Part shown: piece by piece, positions 43,198 to 51,752 of the stretch
Layout: the number at the start of each line of letters is the position of its first letter
Numbering within the stretch: position 1 is the first letter of the stretch
Origin: Frigoribacterium sp. CFBP 13712
Lineage (GTDB): Bacteria > Actinomycetota > Actinomycetes > Actinomycetales > Microbacteriaceae
DNA length: 64,000 bases
Direction of reading: 5' to 3'
Assembly: GCF_014842255.1 (NCBI RefSeq)
Contig: NZ_JACYVH010000001.1
Coordinates: forward strand, 531,534-595,533
The notes under the pieces: model-generated
What the model was told of the DNA's origin: nothing
The model's database searches: none
What the model saw: only the letters and a program-made list of their open reading frames with translations
Position numbers and translations under genes: made by a program

Positions 43198-44430
43198 GTG
43201 GACCTCCCGTCGTTCCGAGCCCCGTCGTTGTCCGTGCGCAGCACGCGGATCGACCACATCAGCCCCCTCCTCGACGTCGTCGATCGACGCGACCCCCTGA
43301 TCTTCGTCCGGGGCGGTGCCGGGATGGCCGGCATCGGCGAGGCCCTCCGGCTCGAGTTCACCGGTCCGACCCGCATGACCGACGCGGCCGACGCCTGGCG
43401 CGAGGTCGCCGCCCGGGCCACCGTCGTTGACGAGGTCGGCGTCGCCGGCAGTGGTCTGATCGCCTTCGGCTCGTTCGCCTTCGACGACGAGTCGACCGAC
43501 ACGAGCGTCCTGATCGTGCCTCGGATCGTGCTGGGTCGTCGCGACGGCGTCGCCTGGATCACGAGGGTCGACGGTGCCGCGACGCCCGCGGCCATGCCGG
43601 TGGGCGCCTCCGTCCGACTGCGACTGACCGACGGCGACCTGTCGGCCGCGGGTTACGCCGACGCCGTCGCCCGCGCCGTCGAGGCGATCGAGCACCGCGA
43701 CGTCAGCAAGGTCGTGCTGGCCCGCGACCTCGTCGGGCGGATCCCCGCCGAGGCCGATCTGCGCCTCGTCGCGGCGACCCTGCTGACGGCCTACCCCGAC
43801 TGCTACACCTTCGCGGTCGACGGGCTGATCGGCGCGAGCCCCGAGACGCTCGTCCGCACCGAGCGAGGCGAGGTGACGGCGCGCGTGCTGGCCGGCAGCG
43901 CTGCCCGGGGCGTCGACGCGGCCAGCGACGAGCGCGCGGCCCACGCTCTGGCGACCTCGCCGAAGGACCTGGACGAGCACTCGTACGCGCTCCGCAGTCT
44001 CCTGCTCTCGCTGGGTCGGCATGCCGACGGCATCGTCACGGCCGAGCAGCCGTTCACCCTCAAGCTCCCGAATCTGTGGCACCTCGCGAGCGACGTGCGA
44101 GGCCGCCTCACCGACGGGTCGAGCTCTCTCGACCTGATCGCGTCCCTCCACCCCACGGCCGCCGTCGCCGGCACCCCCACCCAGGAGGCGCTGGCTCTGA
44201 TCCGAGAGCTCGAACCGTTCGACCGCGGTCGCTACGCCGGCCCGGTCGGCTGGGTCGGCGCCGACGGCGACGGCGAGTGGGCCATCGCTCTCCGCTGCGC
44301 CCAGGTCTCCCCCGACGGCACCGTCCGGGCCTTCGCCGGGGCCGGCATCGTCGCCGACTCCGTGCCGGATCGCGAGGTCGCCGAGACCCGCATGAAGTTC
44401 CAGCCCGTGGTCGGGGCGTTCGCGCAGTGA
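43198..44430 (+). CDS. menF: Isochorismate synthase
   Basis: MenF converts chorismate to isochorismate, the entry step of menaquinone synthesis. The 410 residues show the chorismate-binding fold: the general base lysine in VSKVVLARDL (about 170), GASPETLVR, AGSAARG, and the C-terminal GPVGWVGADGDGEWAIALR with LPNLWHL before it. A siderophore-type or salicylate-forming homologue is possible, but the men context favours MenF. It starts at GTG 43198 and overlaps the MFS gene by four bases. Confidence 0.92.
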   Translation: MDLPSFRAPSLSVRSTRIDHISPLLDVVDRRDPLIFVRGGAGMAGIGEALRLEFTGPTRMTDAADAWREVAARATVVDEVGVAGSGLIAFGSFAFDDESTDTSVLIVPRIVLGRRDGVAWITRVDGAATPAAMPVGASVRLRLTDGDLSAAGYADAVARAVEAIEHRDVSKVVLARDLVGRIPAEADLRLVAATLLTAYPDCYTFAVDGLIGASPETLVRTERGEVTARVLAGSAARGVDAASDERAAHALATSPKDLDEHSYALRSLLLSLGRHADGIVTAEQPFTLKLPNLWHLASDVRGRLTDGSSSLDLIASLHPTAAVAGTPTQEALALIRELEPFDRGRYAGPVGWVGADGDGEWAIALRCAQVSPDGTVRAFAGAGIVADSVPDREVAETRMKFQPVVGAFAQ

Positions 44431-45878
44431 CGCCACCCGCGCCTCCTCGGGATCCCGCGGGGCCCGGCCGGCTCGACGCGGAGTCCGCACCCGGGTCGTG
44501 GTCGCGACCGGTGGCGCTGGTGGTGGCCGCGGCGTTCTTCATGGAGAACCTCGACGCCACGATCCTGTCGACGGCGACCGCCTCCATCGCCCGCGACTTC
44601 GAGGTCGTGCCCGCCGAGGTGGGGATCGCGGTGACGAGCTATCTCGTCGCGGTGGCGGCGTTCATCCCGCTCGGGGCCTGGCTCGCCGAGCGGTGGGGCG
44701 CACGTCGGGTGTTCCTGGCCGCGATCGTGCTGTTCACGGTCGCCTCGCTCGCCTGCGCGCTCAGCGGCGACCTCGTCTCGCTGACGGCCTCGCGTGCCGT
44801 CCAGGGTCTCGCCGGCAGCATGATGGTGCCGATCGGGCGCCTGATCGTGCTGCGCAGCACCGAGAAGTCGGAGCTGATCCGCGCCATCGCGTACCTCACC
44901 TGGCCCGCCCTGGTGGCACCGGTCATCGCGCCGCTCGTCGGCGGCCTGCTCACCGAGCACCTCGGCTGGCAGTGGGTGTTCCTCGTGAACGTGCCCGTCG
45001 GGGCGGCGCTGCTGGTCGCCGCGTGGCGCGTGATCCCGGCCGTGCCTCGTGCCCCGCGCGCCCGTCTCGACGTCGTCGGGCTCGGCCTCGTCGTCGCCGC
45101 GGTCGTGTCGGGGGTGGTGGCCTTCGAGCTGCTCGGCGGCGCCCCGACCGCCGTCACGGGCGCGGGGCTGCTCGTGCTCGCGGTGCTGCTGGTGCTCGCC
45201 GCCGGCCGCTGGTTCCGTCGGGTGGCGCACCCCCTGCTCGATCTGACGGCGTTCCGCATCCCGTCGTTCCGGGTGACGAACCTCAGCGGCTCGGTCTACC
45301 GCGCCGTCGTCAACGGGGTGCCCTTCGTCGTGCCCCTGCTGCTGCAGGACGGCTTCTGGTGGTCGCCCGCCGAGGCCGGTCTGATGCTCACCTGGGTCTT
45401 CGTCGGCAACCTCGGCGTCAAGCCGTTCACGACGCCGCTGCTGCGGCGTTTCGCGGTCATCCCGATCGTCACCGTCTCGACCGTCGGCCTCGCTGCGACG
45501 TTCGTGGGGGCGGCCCTCGTGACGGCCGAGACGTCGCCCGTGGTCATCGCCCTGGTGCTGCTCGCGAGCGGGGTGTTCCGCTCGGTCGGCTTCACCGCCT
45601 ACAACACGCTGCAGTTCGCCGACGTGCCGCCCGAGCGCCTCGGTGCGGCGAACGCGCTGTCGTCGATCACCGGCCAGCTCGCCGTCGGACTCGGGGTCGC
45701 TCTGACAGCTCTGGTGGTCCGCATCGCCGACGGCGTGCTGGGGACGACCGGCGTCGGCGACCCGACCGGCTACCGCATCGCCCTGATCGTGCTGGCGGCT
45801 CTGGCTCTGGTCAGCATCGTCGAGGGTCTCCGCCTGCCGCGCGGCACGGGGGCGTCGCTGCGGGCGGCCCCGCGCTGA
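44427..45878 (+). CDS. MFS transporter (DHA2-like drug exporter)
   Basis: This 483-residue membrane protein has about 14 predicted helices. Motif A-like LAERWGARRVF and the motif C-like segment ALVAPVIAPLVGGLLTEHLGWQW are typical of proton-driven drug exporters of the DHA2 (EmrB/QacA) group. It starts at GTG 44427, overlapping menF, so its expression is tied to isochorismate synthase. It may export a toxic phenolic or an unrelated drug. Three 16-bp tandem repeats span its stop codon. Confidence 0.87.
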   Translation: MTPPAPPRDPAGPGRLDAESAPGSWSRPVALVVAAAFFMENLDATILSTATASIARDFEVVPAEVGIAVTSYLVAVAAFIPLGAWLAERWGARRVFLAAIVLFTVASLACALSGDLVSLTASRAVQGLAGSMMVPIGRLIVLRSTEKSELIRAIAYLTWPALVAPVIAPLVGGLLTEHLGWQWVFLVNVPVGAALLVAAWRVIPAVPRAPRARLDVVGLGLVVAAVVSGVVAFELLGGAPTAVTGAGLLVLAVLLVLAAGRWFRRVAHPLLDLTAFRIPSFRVTNLSGSVYRAVVNGVPFVVPLLLQDGFWWSPAEAGLMLTWVFVGNLGVKPFTTPLLRRFAVIPIVTVSTVGLAATFVGAALVTAETSPVVIALVLLASGVFRSVGFTAYNTLQFADVPPERLGAANALSSITGQLAVGLGVALTALVVRIADGVLGTTGVGDPTGYRIALIVLAALALVSIVEGLRLPRGTGASLRAAPR

Positions 45879-45915
45879 GGCGACCCCGCGCTGAGACGAC
45901 CCCGAGCTGAGACGG
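45868..45915. repeat. 16-bp tandem repeat across the MFS stop codon
   Basis: Three near-identical units of the CCCCGCGCTGAGRCGA type follow each other (45868, 45884, 45900). The first unit contains the stop codon TGA. Repeat expansion here would change only the 3' end. Confidence 0.8.
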
Positions 45916-45948
45916 CCGCGAGCGGGCGACCCGCGGGGCCTCCGGCGC

Positions 45949-46800
45949 CTAGGTGGACGAGAGGCGGGTCTTCTCGAGCTCGACGTCGAACTCGGCGCTC
46001 GGCCACTCCGGGCGGCGTGCCGCCAGGGCGTCGATCAGGAGGCGCTGCACGGCCACCCGGGCGTACCACTTCCGGTCGGCGGGGATGACGTACCACGGAG
46101 CCGAGTCGGTCGACGTCCGCCTGATCGCGGTCTGGTAGGCCTCCTGGTAGTCGTTCCAGAGCAGGCGCTCGTCGAGGTCGCCGGGGTTGTACTTCCAGTT
46201 CTTCTCGGGGCGGTCGAGTCGTTCGCGCAGCCTCGACTTCTGCTCGTCGGACGAGATGTGCAGCATCACCTTGACGACGGTCGTGCCGGCCTCGGCCAGC
46301 TCGCGCTCGAACTCGACGATGTCGTCGTAACGACCCTCGACCTCCTCCGGCGAGGCGAGGCGGCGCACCTTGCCGATCAGGACGTCCTCGTAGTGCGACC
46401 GGTCGAAGACGCCGATCATGCCCGGGCCCGGCAGCTCGCGGCGCACGCGCCACAGGAAGTCGTGCGCGAGCTCCTCCTCCGTCGGGGTCTTGAAGGCGTG
46501 GTGCGCGACGCCCTGAGGATCGACGGCTCCGACCACGTGACGGACGATGCCGCCCTTCCCCGCGGTGTCCATGCCCTGCAGCACGAGCAGCACGGAACCC
46601 TTGTCGCCGCCATGGCGGCTGGAGGCGAAGAATCTCTCCTGCAGGTCGCCGAGAGTGTCACGACCGGACTCGAGCGACTGCGCGGCGTACTGCTTGTCTC
46701 CCGCGAACCCGGGCGTCGACGACGGATCGATCGCCGCCAGGTCGACGGCGTCGTCGGCTCGGAGGGACACGGCGGGCGGGGTCGTCCAGGTCTTGGCCAT
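45949..46800 (-). CDS. ppk2: Polyphosphate kinase 2
   Basis: PPK2 phosphorylates nucleotides with polyphosphate, usually (d)NDP or NMP to the next level. The 283 residues contain Walker A (GMDTAGKGG), Walker B (GVFDRSHYEDVL) and the lid region RPEKNWKYNPGD. Its length fits single-domain PPK2 proteins. The ATG at 46800 has a TAGGCT box six bases upstream (46807-46812). It lies convergent with the MFS gene and downstream of menD in the same direction, but probably has its own promoter. Confidence 0.93.
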   Translation of the reverse strand: MAKTWTTPPAVSLRADDAVDLAAIDPSSTPGFAGDKQYAAQSLESGRDTLGDLQERFFASSRHGGDKGSVLLVLQGMDTAGKGGIVRHVVGAVDPQGVAHHAFKTPTEEELAHDFLWRVRRELPGPGMIGVFDRSHYEDVLIGKVRRLASPEEVEGRYDDIVEFERELAEAGTTVVKVMLHISSDEQKSRLRERLDRPEKNWKYNPGDLDERLLWNDYQEAYQTAIRRTSTDSAPWYVIPADRKWYARVAVQRLLIDALAARRPEWPSAEFDVELEKTRLSST

Positions 46801-46898
46801 GGGTCGAGCCTACGACTCGGGCGTGAAGCGGGGACCAAGACCGCGGGAGGCCGTGAGCCGGCCGCCCGGAGGCCGGACATCGAGCCGCCGTCGGCGGG

Positions 46899-48767
46899 TC
46901 AGCGGACGAGCGGGACCTCGATCAGCACAGGGCCGTCCCAGCGTCGGGCGAGGTCACGGTCGAGCTCGGCCCGGGTGCCCGCGCGTGAGTACTGCCACCC
47001 GTAGGCCGCGGCCAGGGCCGACAGCTCGACGCTGTGCGGGGTGAACTGCACACGGGTCATCGCGTCGGCGGGGGCCGTGGCCGCCACCTCGAGCCCGTCG
47101 AAGATCGTCCCCCCGCCGTCGTTGCCGACGATCACCTGCAGGCGGGGTCTCACCTCGCCGTCGCCGAAGAGCATCGAACCGACGTCGTGGAGCAGGGTGA
47201 GATCGCCGAGCAGCACCCGCGTGACCCCCGGGCGCGACTCGTCGAGCTGACTCGCGTAGGCGATGCCGGTGGCGGTGGCGATCGTGCCGTCGATGCCCGC
47301 GAGACCCCGGTTGGCGTGCACGGGGATGCGCTTGCCGGGCACGACCTCGTCGACCTCCCGGATCAGGCGGGACGCACCGAGCACGAGTCGGTCGTGGGGC
47401 CAGGTGACGCGCCACAGGGTCTCGGCCAGGGCGCGACGGGAGACCTCACGACGCAGCAGCGCCACCTCGCCGCGGAGGAACGCGGCCCGCTCGGCGGGTT
47501 CGTCGCTCGTGGCCGACTCGAGGTCGGGCGCGGACTCGTCGTCGCCGACCACGAGTCGTCCGGCCTGGACCCAGCGACCGACCCAGGCGCGATGCGGGCG
47601 GTCTTCGGGCGACGGGCCGTCGGCGGCGGCACCCGTGGCCGTCACCGTGGCGGTGGCCGTCGCCAGGGCCGCGGCGTCGTCGACCGCCGCCGCGTCGGCC
47701 TGGTGTCGGCCGTGCCGCCGTGGCTCGACTGCCGCGGCGCCCTCGGGGACATCGACGGCGTCGACGACGCGGGCGTCGCGGCCCGGGTCGTAGGCCTCGG
47801 GCGACGAGCCGCGGACGACGATCACCTCGACGTCGGACCGCTGGATGAGTGCCGGGATCTGCCGGGTGAGGGTGGGGTGACCGAAGACGATCACGCGTCG
47901 CACCGCGCCGCCGAACGCGTGCTCGCCGAGCAGCGCCCGATAGCCCAGCGCCAGGTTGGGGCCGAAGTGCGCGCCGCTCGAGACCTCGGCCACGAGCGGC
48001 GCACCGAGGGCACGGGCGACTCGCTCGGCCTCGTCCGTCGCCGCGTGACCGGCCACGACGATCGTCGCCGGGACCCTGTCGACCTCGAGGGCGAGACGGG
48101 ACACCGGGGAGGCGCGGGTCACCGCATCGGGGCGGGCGTCGGGGATCCGCACGACGGGCGCCGACAGGGGCTCTCGGAAGGCGATGTTCAGCTGCACCGG
48201 CCCGGGGGCGGGCAGATCGCCGTACGGCGAACCCCCGGCCGCCTGCCGGTGGCCGAGGGCGGCGGAGACGGCGTCGTGCGCGAGGGCGCGGACGGCGTCG
48301 ACGTCGACCGGCCCCTCGACGGGGGCCTCGACGTCGCGGACGAACGCGACCGCGCGACCGAAGAGACCGGGTTGGTGGGTGGTCTGGTTGGCGCCGATGC
48401 CCCGCAGCTCGGTCGGTCGGTCGGCGGTCAGCAGCACCAGGGGCACCCCGGAGTGATGGGCCTCGAGGACGGCCGGGTGCAGGTTGGCGACGGCGGTGCC
48501 CGAGGTCGTGATCACGACGACGGGTGCGCCGGTCTCGACGGCCAGCCCGAGGGCGAGGAACGCCCCCGATCGCTCGTCGATGCGGACCCTGAGGTGGATC
48601 CGCCCCGAGCGCTCGAGCTCGGCGGCGGCCAGCGCCAGCGCCTGCGAACGGGAGCCGGGGCTGAGGACGACATCGCGGACGCCGACGTCGACGAGGGCGG
48701 ACAGCAGCTCGACGGCGTAATCCGTCGCGGGGCTGCCGCTCGACTGATCGTCGCGGTCGCTGGACAT
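46899..48767 (-). CDS. menD: SEPHCHC synthase (MenD)
   Basis: MenD is a thiamine-diphosphate enzyme that joins isochorismate and 2-oxoglutarate in menaquinone synthesis. The 622 residues show the N-terminal Pyr domain with LSPGSRSQALALA and RIDERSGAFLALG, ITTSGTAVANLHPAVLEAHHSGVPL, and a C-terminal PP domain with the ThDP motif GDLTLLHDVGSM...NDGGGTIF. E. coli MenD is shorter (about 556). The excess includes a Thr/Ala-rich linker at about 355-385. It starts at ATG 48767, seven bases after the upstream membrane protein gene. Confidence 0.95.
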   Translation of the reverse strand: MSSDRDDQSSGSPATDYAVELLSALVDVGVRDVVLSPGSRSQALALAAAELERSGRIHLRVRIDERSGAFLALGLAVETGAPVVVITTSGTAVANLHPAVLEAHHSGVPLVLLTADRPTELRGIGANQTTHQPGLFGRAVAFVRDVEAPVEGPVDVDAVRALAHDAVSAALGHRQAAGGSPYGDLPAPGPVQLNIAFREPLSAPVVRIPDARPDAVTRASPVSRLALEVDRVPATIVVAGHAATDEAERVARALGAPLVAEVSSGAHFGPNLALGYRALLGEHAFGGAVRRVIVFGHPTLTRQIPALIQRSDVEVIVVRGSSPEAYDPGRDARVVDAVDVPEGAAAVEPRRHGRHQADAAAVDDAAALATATATVTATGAAADGPSPEDRPHRAWVGRWVQAGRLVVGDDESAPDLESATSDEPAERAAFLRGEVALLRREVSRRALAETLWRVTWPHDRLVLGASRLIREVDEVVPGKRIPVHANRGLAGIDGTIATATGIAYASQLDESRPGVTRVLLGDLTLLHDVGSMLFGDGEVRPRLQVIVGNDGGGTIFDGLEVAATAPADAMTRVQFTPHSVELSALAAAYGWQYSRAGTRAELDRDLARRWDGPVLIEVPLVR

Positions 48768-48774
48768 GGCCGGC

Positions 48775-49134
48775 TTACGCTGTGCCCGTCTTGCCGTCTT
48801 CGTCGAGCTCGGAGAGCTCCTGCTCGAGGCGACGGATGCGCTCGTCGGTGGTCTCGCGGTCGAGATCGCTGATGTTGGAGGCCGAGCGACCGGAGAACTC
48901 GGGGTCGTCGTCGGGAGCGACGAACCGGCGCCGTTCGGGCTGCCGGTTCTTGCGGTTCTTGCCGAGGAGGAACCAGAGGATGGCGCCGATCACGGGCAGG
49001 ACGACGATGATCAACGCCCAGAGGGGCTTGTTCAGAGCACGGAACCTGGAGGCGTCCGCGAAGAGGCAGTCGACCAGGGCGTAGATGATGAAGGCAGCGG
49101 CGATCACGATGCCAACGACGTACAACCTCACCAT
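48775..49134 (-). CDS. Small membrane protein with PLDc_N-type helices
   Basis: This 119-residue protein has a helix at about 3-22 and a second at about 38-57 in the order seen in PLDc_N-domain proteins (RALNKPLWALIIVVLPVIG), followed by a basic and then acidic tail with a short coiled segment (IRRLEQELSELDED). The function is unknown. The ATG at 49134 lies six bases after TATAGT. It probably heads a short operon with menD. Confidence 0.8.
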   Translation of the reverse strand: MVRLYVVGIVIAAAFIIYALVDCLFADASRFRALNKPLWALIIVVLPVIGAILWFLLGKNRKNRQPERRRFVAPDDDPEFSGRSASNISDLDRETTDERIRRLEQELSELDEDGKTGTA

Positions 49135-49243
49135 TCCTCGACTATAGGCGGCGTCCCGGTGCGGATCCTGACCGTGGGCCCTTCCGTGGCCGACCTGTGA
49201 TCCACCCGGCTGGGGCACGGTCTCGCCGCCGTAGAATCGCCGG

Positions 49244-49510
49244 GTGAAACCCTGGGTCAAGTACACGTTCATCCGTCTCGGGATCTTCGCAGTGGCGCTG
49301 GCCGTCCTGCTCGTGATCCGCATCGACCCCTACATCGCGACGATCGTCGCGGCGATCGTCGGGCTCTGCGTCTCGTACATCTTCTTCGCACCGCTCCGAC
49401 GTCGTGTCGCCCTCGACCTCGCCGAGCGTCGATCGAAGCCCGAGACGCGTCACGGCGACGACATCGCCGAGGACGAGGAGATCCGCCGCTCCGACCGCGA
49501 CGACGTCTGA
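49244..49510 (+). CDS. DUF4229-family membrane protein
   Basis: This 88-residue protein has two helices (about 8-26 and 29-48) and a charged tail rich in Arg, Asp and Glu. DUF4229 proteins of unknown function are often found beside men genes in actinobacteria. The GTG at 49244 lies six bases after a TAGAAT box (49232-49237). It is convergent with menA. Confidence 0.8.
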   Translation: MKPWVKYTFIRLGIFAVALAVLLVIRIDPYIATIVAAIVGLCVSYIFFAPLRRRVALDLAERRSKPETRHGDDIAEDEEIRRSDRDDV

Positions 49511-49540
49511 GCGTCGAGCGGAGCGCAGTCGGGCCGCAGC

Positions 49541-50485
49541 CTAGAAGTACAGGACCGCCGACAGCGCCAACGCCCACAGCAGCGCCGTCAGCGACGACAG
49601 CTGCAGGGCGAGGATGAGCTCGCGCGGCGTGCGACCGGTGACGCCGATGATGGCCGCGGGGATGGCCGCGATCAGCGTGAAGTAGACGTACGGCGCATCG
49701 AAGTACAGGAACCCGAAGTACGCCAGGATCAAGAACGGCAGCAGCAGGAAGAGCGCGTAGAGCGCCCGCGCGACCGGGTCGCCGACCACGACCGCCAGGG
49801 TGCGCTTGCCCGCGGCGGCGTCTTGGGGGATGTCGCGGATGTTGTTGACCATCAGCACCGCGCAGGCGAAGAGCCCCGATGCGACGCCCGCGATCCAGGC
49901 GTCGGCCGGGAACCGGTCGAGCTGGACGTACGTCGTGCCGACGGTCGCGACGAGGCCGAAGAACACGAAGACGAAGACCTCGCCGAGGGCGTTGTAGCCG
50001 TAGGGGCGCTTGCCGCCGGTGTAGAACCATGCGGCGACGACGGCGGCGGCCCCCACGGCGAGCAGCCACCAGTGACCCGAGAGAATCACGACGGCGACAC
50101 CGGCCGCGGCGGCGACGGCGAACGAGCCGAGCGCGACCCGGAGGACGCTGCGGGGACGGACGGCCCCCGAGGCCGTGAGCCGCGACGGCCCGACCCGGAA
50201 GGCGTCGGTGCCCCGGATGCCGTCGGAGTAGTCGTTGGCGAAGTTGACGCCGATCTGCAGGAGGACGGCGACGACCAGGCACAGCACGGCGAGGAGGAGG
50301 TCGCTCGACCCGTTGGCCTCGGCGACGCCGGTGCCGAGCGCGACCGGCGCCACGGCCAGGGGCAGGGTGCGCAGACGAGCGCCGCCGATCCAGTCGCGGG
50401 CGGTCACCCGCCGCGCGGGCTGCCGACCGGGTCGCCCGCCGGGTCGTCCGCCGGGTCGTGCCTTCTTGCTCTTCGTCTTCGCCAC
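49541..50485 (-). CDS. menA: 1,4-dihydroxy-2-naphthoate polyprenyltransferase
   Basis: MenA attaches the polyprenyl chain to 1,4-dihydroxy-2-naphthoate in the membrane. The 314 residues start with a Gly/Arg/Pro-rich tail (about 1-27). About nine helices follow, with the Asp-rich motif NFANDYSDGIRGTD (about 80) and the second motif NNIRDIPQDAAAGKRTL. The GTG start at 50485 is leaderless-like. The TAG stop of menE forms the first three bases of its -10 box. Confidence 0.95.
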   Translation of the reverse strand: MAKTKSKKARPGGRPGGRPGRQPARRVTARDWIGGARLRTLPLAVAPVALGTGVAEANGSSDLLLAVLCLVVAVLLQIGVNFANDYSDGIRGTDAFRVGPSRLTASGAVRPRSVLRVALGSFAVAAAAGVAVVILSGHWWLLAVGAAAVVAAWFYTGGKRPYGYNALGEVFVFVFFGLVATVGTTYVQLDRFPADAWIAGVASGLFACAVLMVNNIRDIPQDAAAGKRTLAVVVGDPVARALYALFLLLPFLILAYFGFLYFDAPYVYFTLIAAIPAAIIGVTGRTPRELILALQLSSLTALLWALALSAVLYF

Positions 50486-50491
50486 GGCTCG

Positions 50492-50497
50492 ATTCTA
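50492..50497 (-). promoter_or_regulatory. -10 box (TAGAAT) of menA, overlapping the menE stop
   Basis: On the minus strand TAGAAT ends six bases before the menA GTG. Its first three bases are the menE stop codon, so termination of one gene and promotion of the next share bases. Confidence 0.55.
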
Positions 50498-51679
50498 GTT
50501 CGGCCGGTCGCCCCCGACCGCGCGCTCGAGGGCGCGACGATCGGGCTTGCCGCTCGAGAGGAGCGGCAGCGCGGCCAGCACGACGACGCGATCGGGCGCG
50601 GCCGCCCGCCCTGCACGCTCGACGACCGCCCGCCGCAGCTCGAGCAGATCGGGCGCCGCGCCCGTGGTCACGACGACGGGCACCTCGCCCCACCGGGGGT
50701 GCGGGGAGCGCACGACGACGGCGGCGTCGAGTCCGGGTCGTTCGCGCACGACGCGCTCGACCACCCCGAGCGAGACCTTCTCGCCGCCGGAGACGATGAC
50801 GTCGTCGAGGCGTCCCGTCACGGTCAGCACGCCCTCGTCGGACACCGTGCCGTGGTCGCCCGTGCGGTACCAGCGGAGGCCGTCGCGCGTCGTGAGCGCC
50901 GCCTCCGTCCGCTCGGGGTCGGCCAGGTACTCGTCGAACAGCGACGGCCCGCTCAGCTCGATCTGCCCGTCGACGATCTCGACCCGGGTGCGACCGACGG
51001 GCACCCCGTCGTAGACGCAGCCCCCCGAGGTCTCGCTCGCCCCGTAGGTGCGGACGATCGGGACGCCGAGGAGGCGCGCTCGGGCGATCAGGGACGCCGG
51101 CGTCGCCTGCCCCCCGACCAGGACCGCCGCGAACCCGCGCAGGGCCCCGGCGACACCGGCGTCGTCGGGTGCGGACCCGGCCTCTGCGGCCTCGGACCCC
51201 CGCTCCGCTTCGGCGGCGTCGAGCAGGGCCGCGAGCTGGGCGGGCACGAGCGAGACGTAGCGCACCGGGTGGTCGAGTCGCCGGGCCGCCCGGACGAAGG
51301 CGCGCGGATCGAAGCCGCCCGGCCCGAGCAGCACCGGCTCGGTGCCGGCGGTGATCGACCGCACGAGCACGTTCAGACCGGCGATGTAGTGGGCGGGCAG
51401 GGCGAGCAGCCACTGACCCGGACCGGACAGCGCCTGGTCGGCGGCGGCGGCCCCGGCCAGGAGGGCGTCGGCGGAGAGGGCGACGCGCTTCGCGTGACCG
51501 GTCGACCCGCTCGTCTCGACGACGAGCGCGACGGCCACCGGGACGGTCGCGGGGAGGTCGTCGGGCACCCGGTCGTCGGTGCGGGGCGCGACGGCCGGGC
51601 CACCTGCCAGGGCGACCCGGAGGGCCTCGAGCACGGCGCCCTGGTCACGGGCGTCGATCGGGCGGAGGGGGCGGGTCAT
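50495..51679 (-). CDS. menE: o-Succinylbenzoate-CoA ligase
   Basis: MenE activates o-succinylbenzoate with ATP and CoA. The 394 residues are short for an AMP-forming ligase but normal for actinobacterial MenE. Motifs are the P-loop TSGSTGHAKRVALS (about 56-69), RTYGASETSGGCVYDG, WYRTGDHGTV, GRLDDVIVSGGEKV and the C-terminal lysine in LLSSGKPDRR. The ATG at 51679 lies about 70 bases after the menB stop. Confidence 0.93.
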   Translation of the reverse strand: MTRPLRPIDARDQGAVLEALRVALAGGPAVAPRTDDRVPDDLPATVPVAVALVVETSGSTGHAKRVALSADALLAGAAAADQALSGPGQWLLALPAHYIAGLNVLVRSITAGTEPVLLGPGGFDPRAFVRAARRLDHPVRYVSLVPAQLAALLDAAEAERGSEAAEAGSAPDDAGVAGALRGFAAVLVGGQATPASLIARARLLGVPIVRTYGASETSGGCVYDGVPVGRTRVEIVDGQIELSGPSLFDEYLADPERTEAALTTRDGLRWYRTGDHGTVSDEGVLTVTGRLDDVIVSGGEKVSLGVVERVVRERPGLDAAVVVRSPHPRWGEVPVVVTTGAAPDLLELRRAVVERAGRAAAPDRVVVLAALPLLSSGKPDRRALERAVGGDRPN

Positions 51680-51752
51680 GCGCCGCGCCTCCTCGGCTCG
51701 CGGAGCCGGCCTCGCGACGCCCGACCCGCGAGCCCGGCGTCGACGACGGGCA

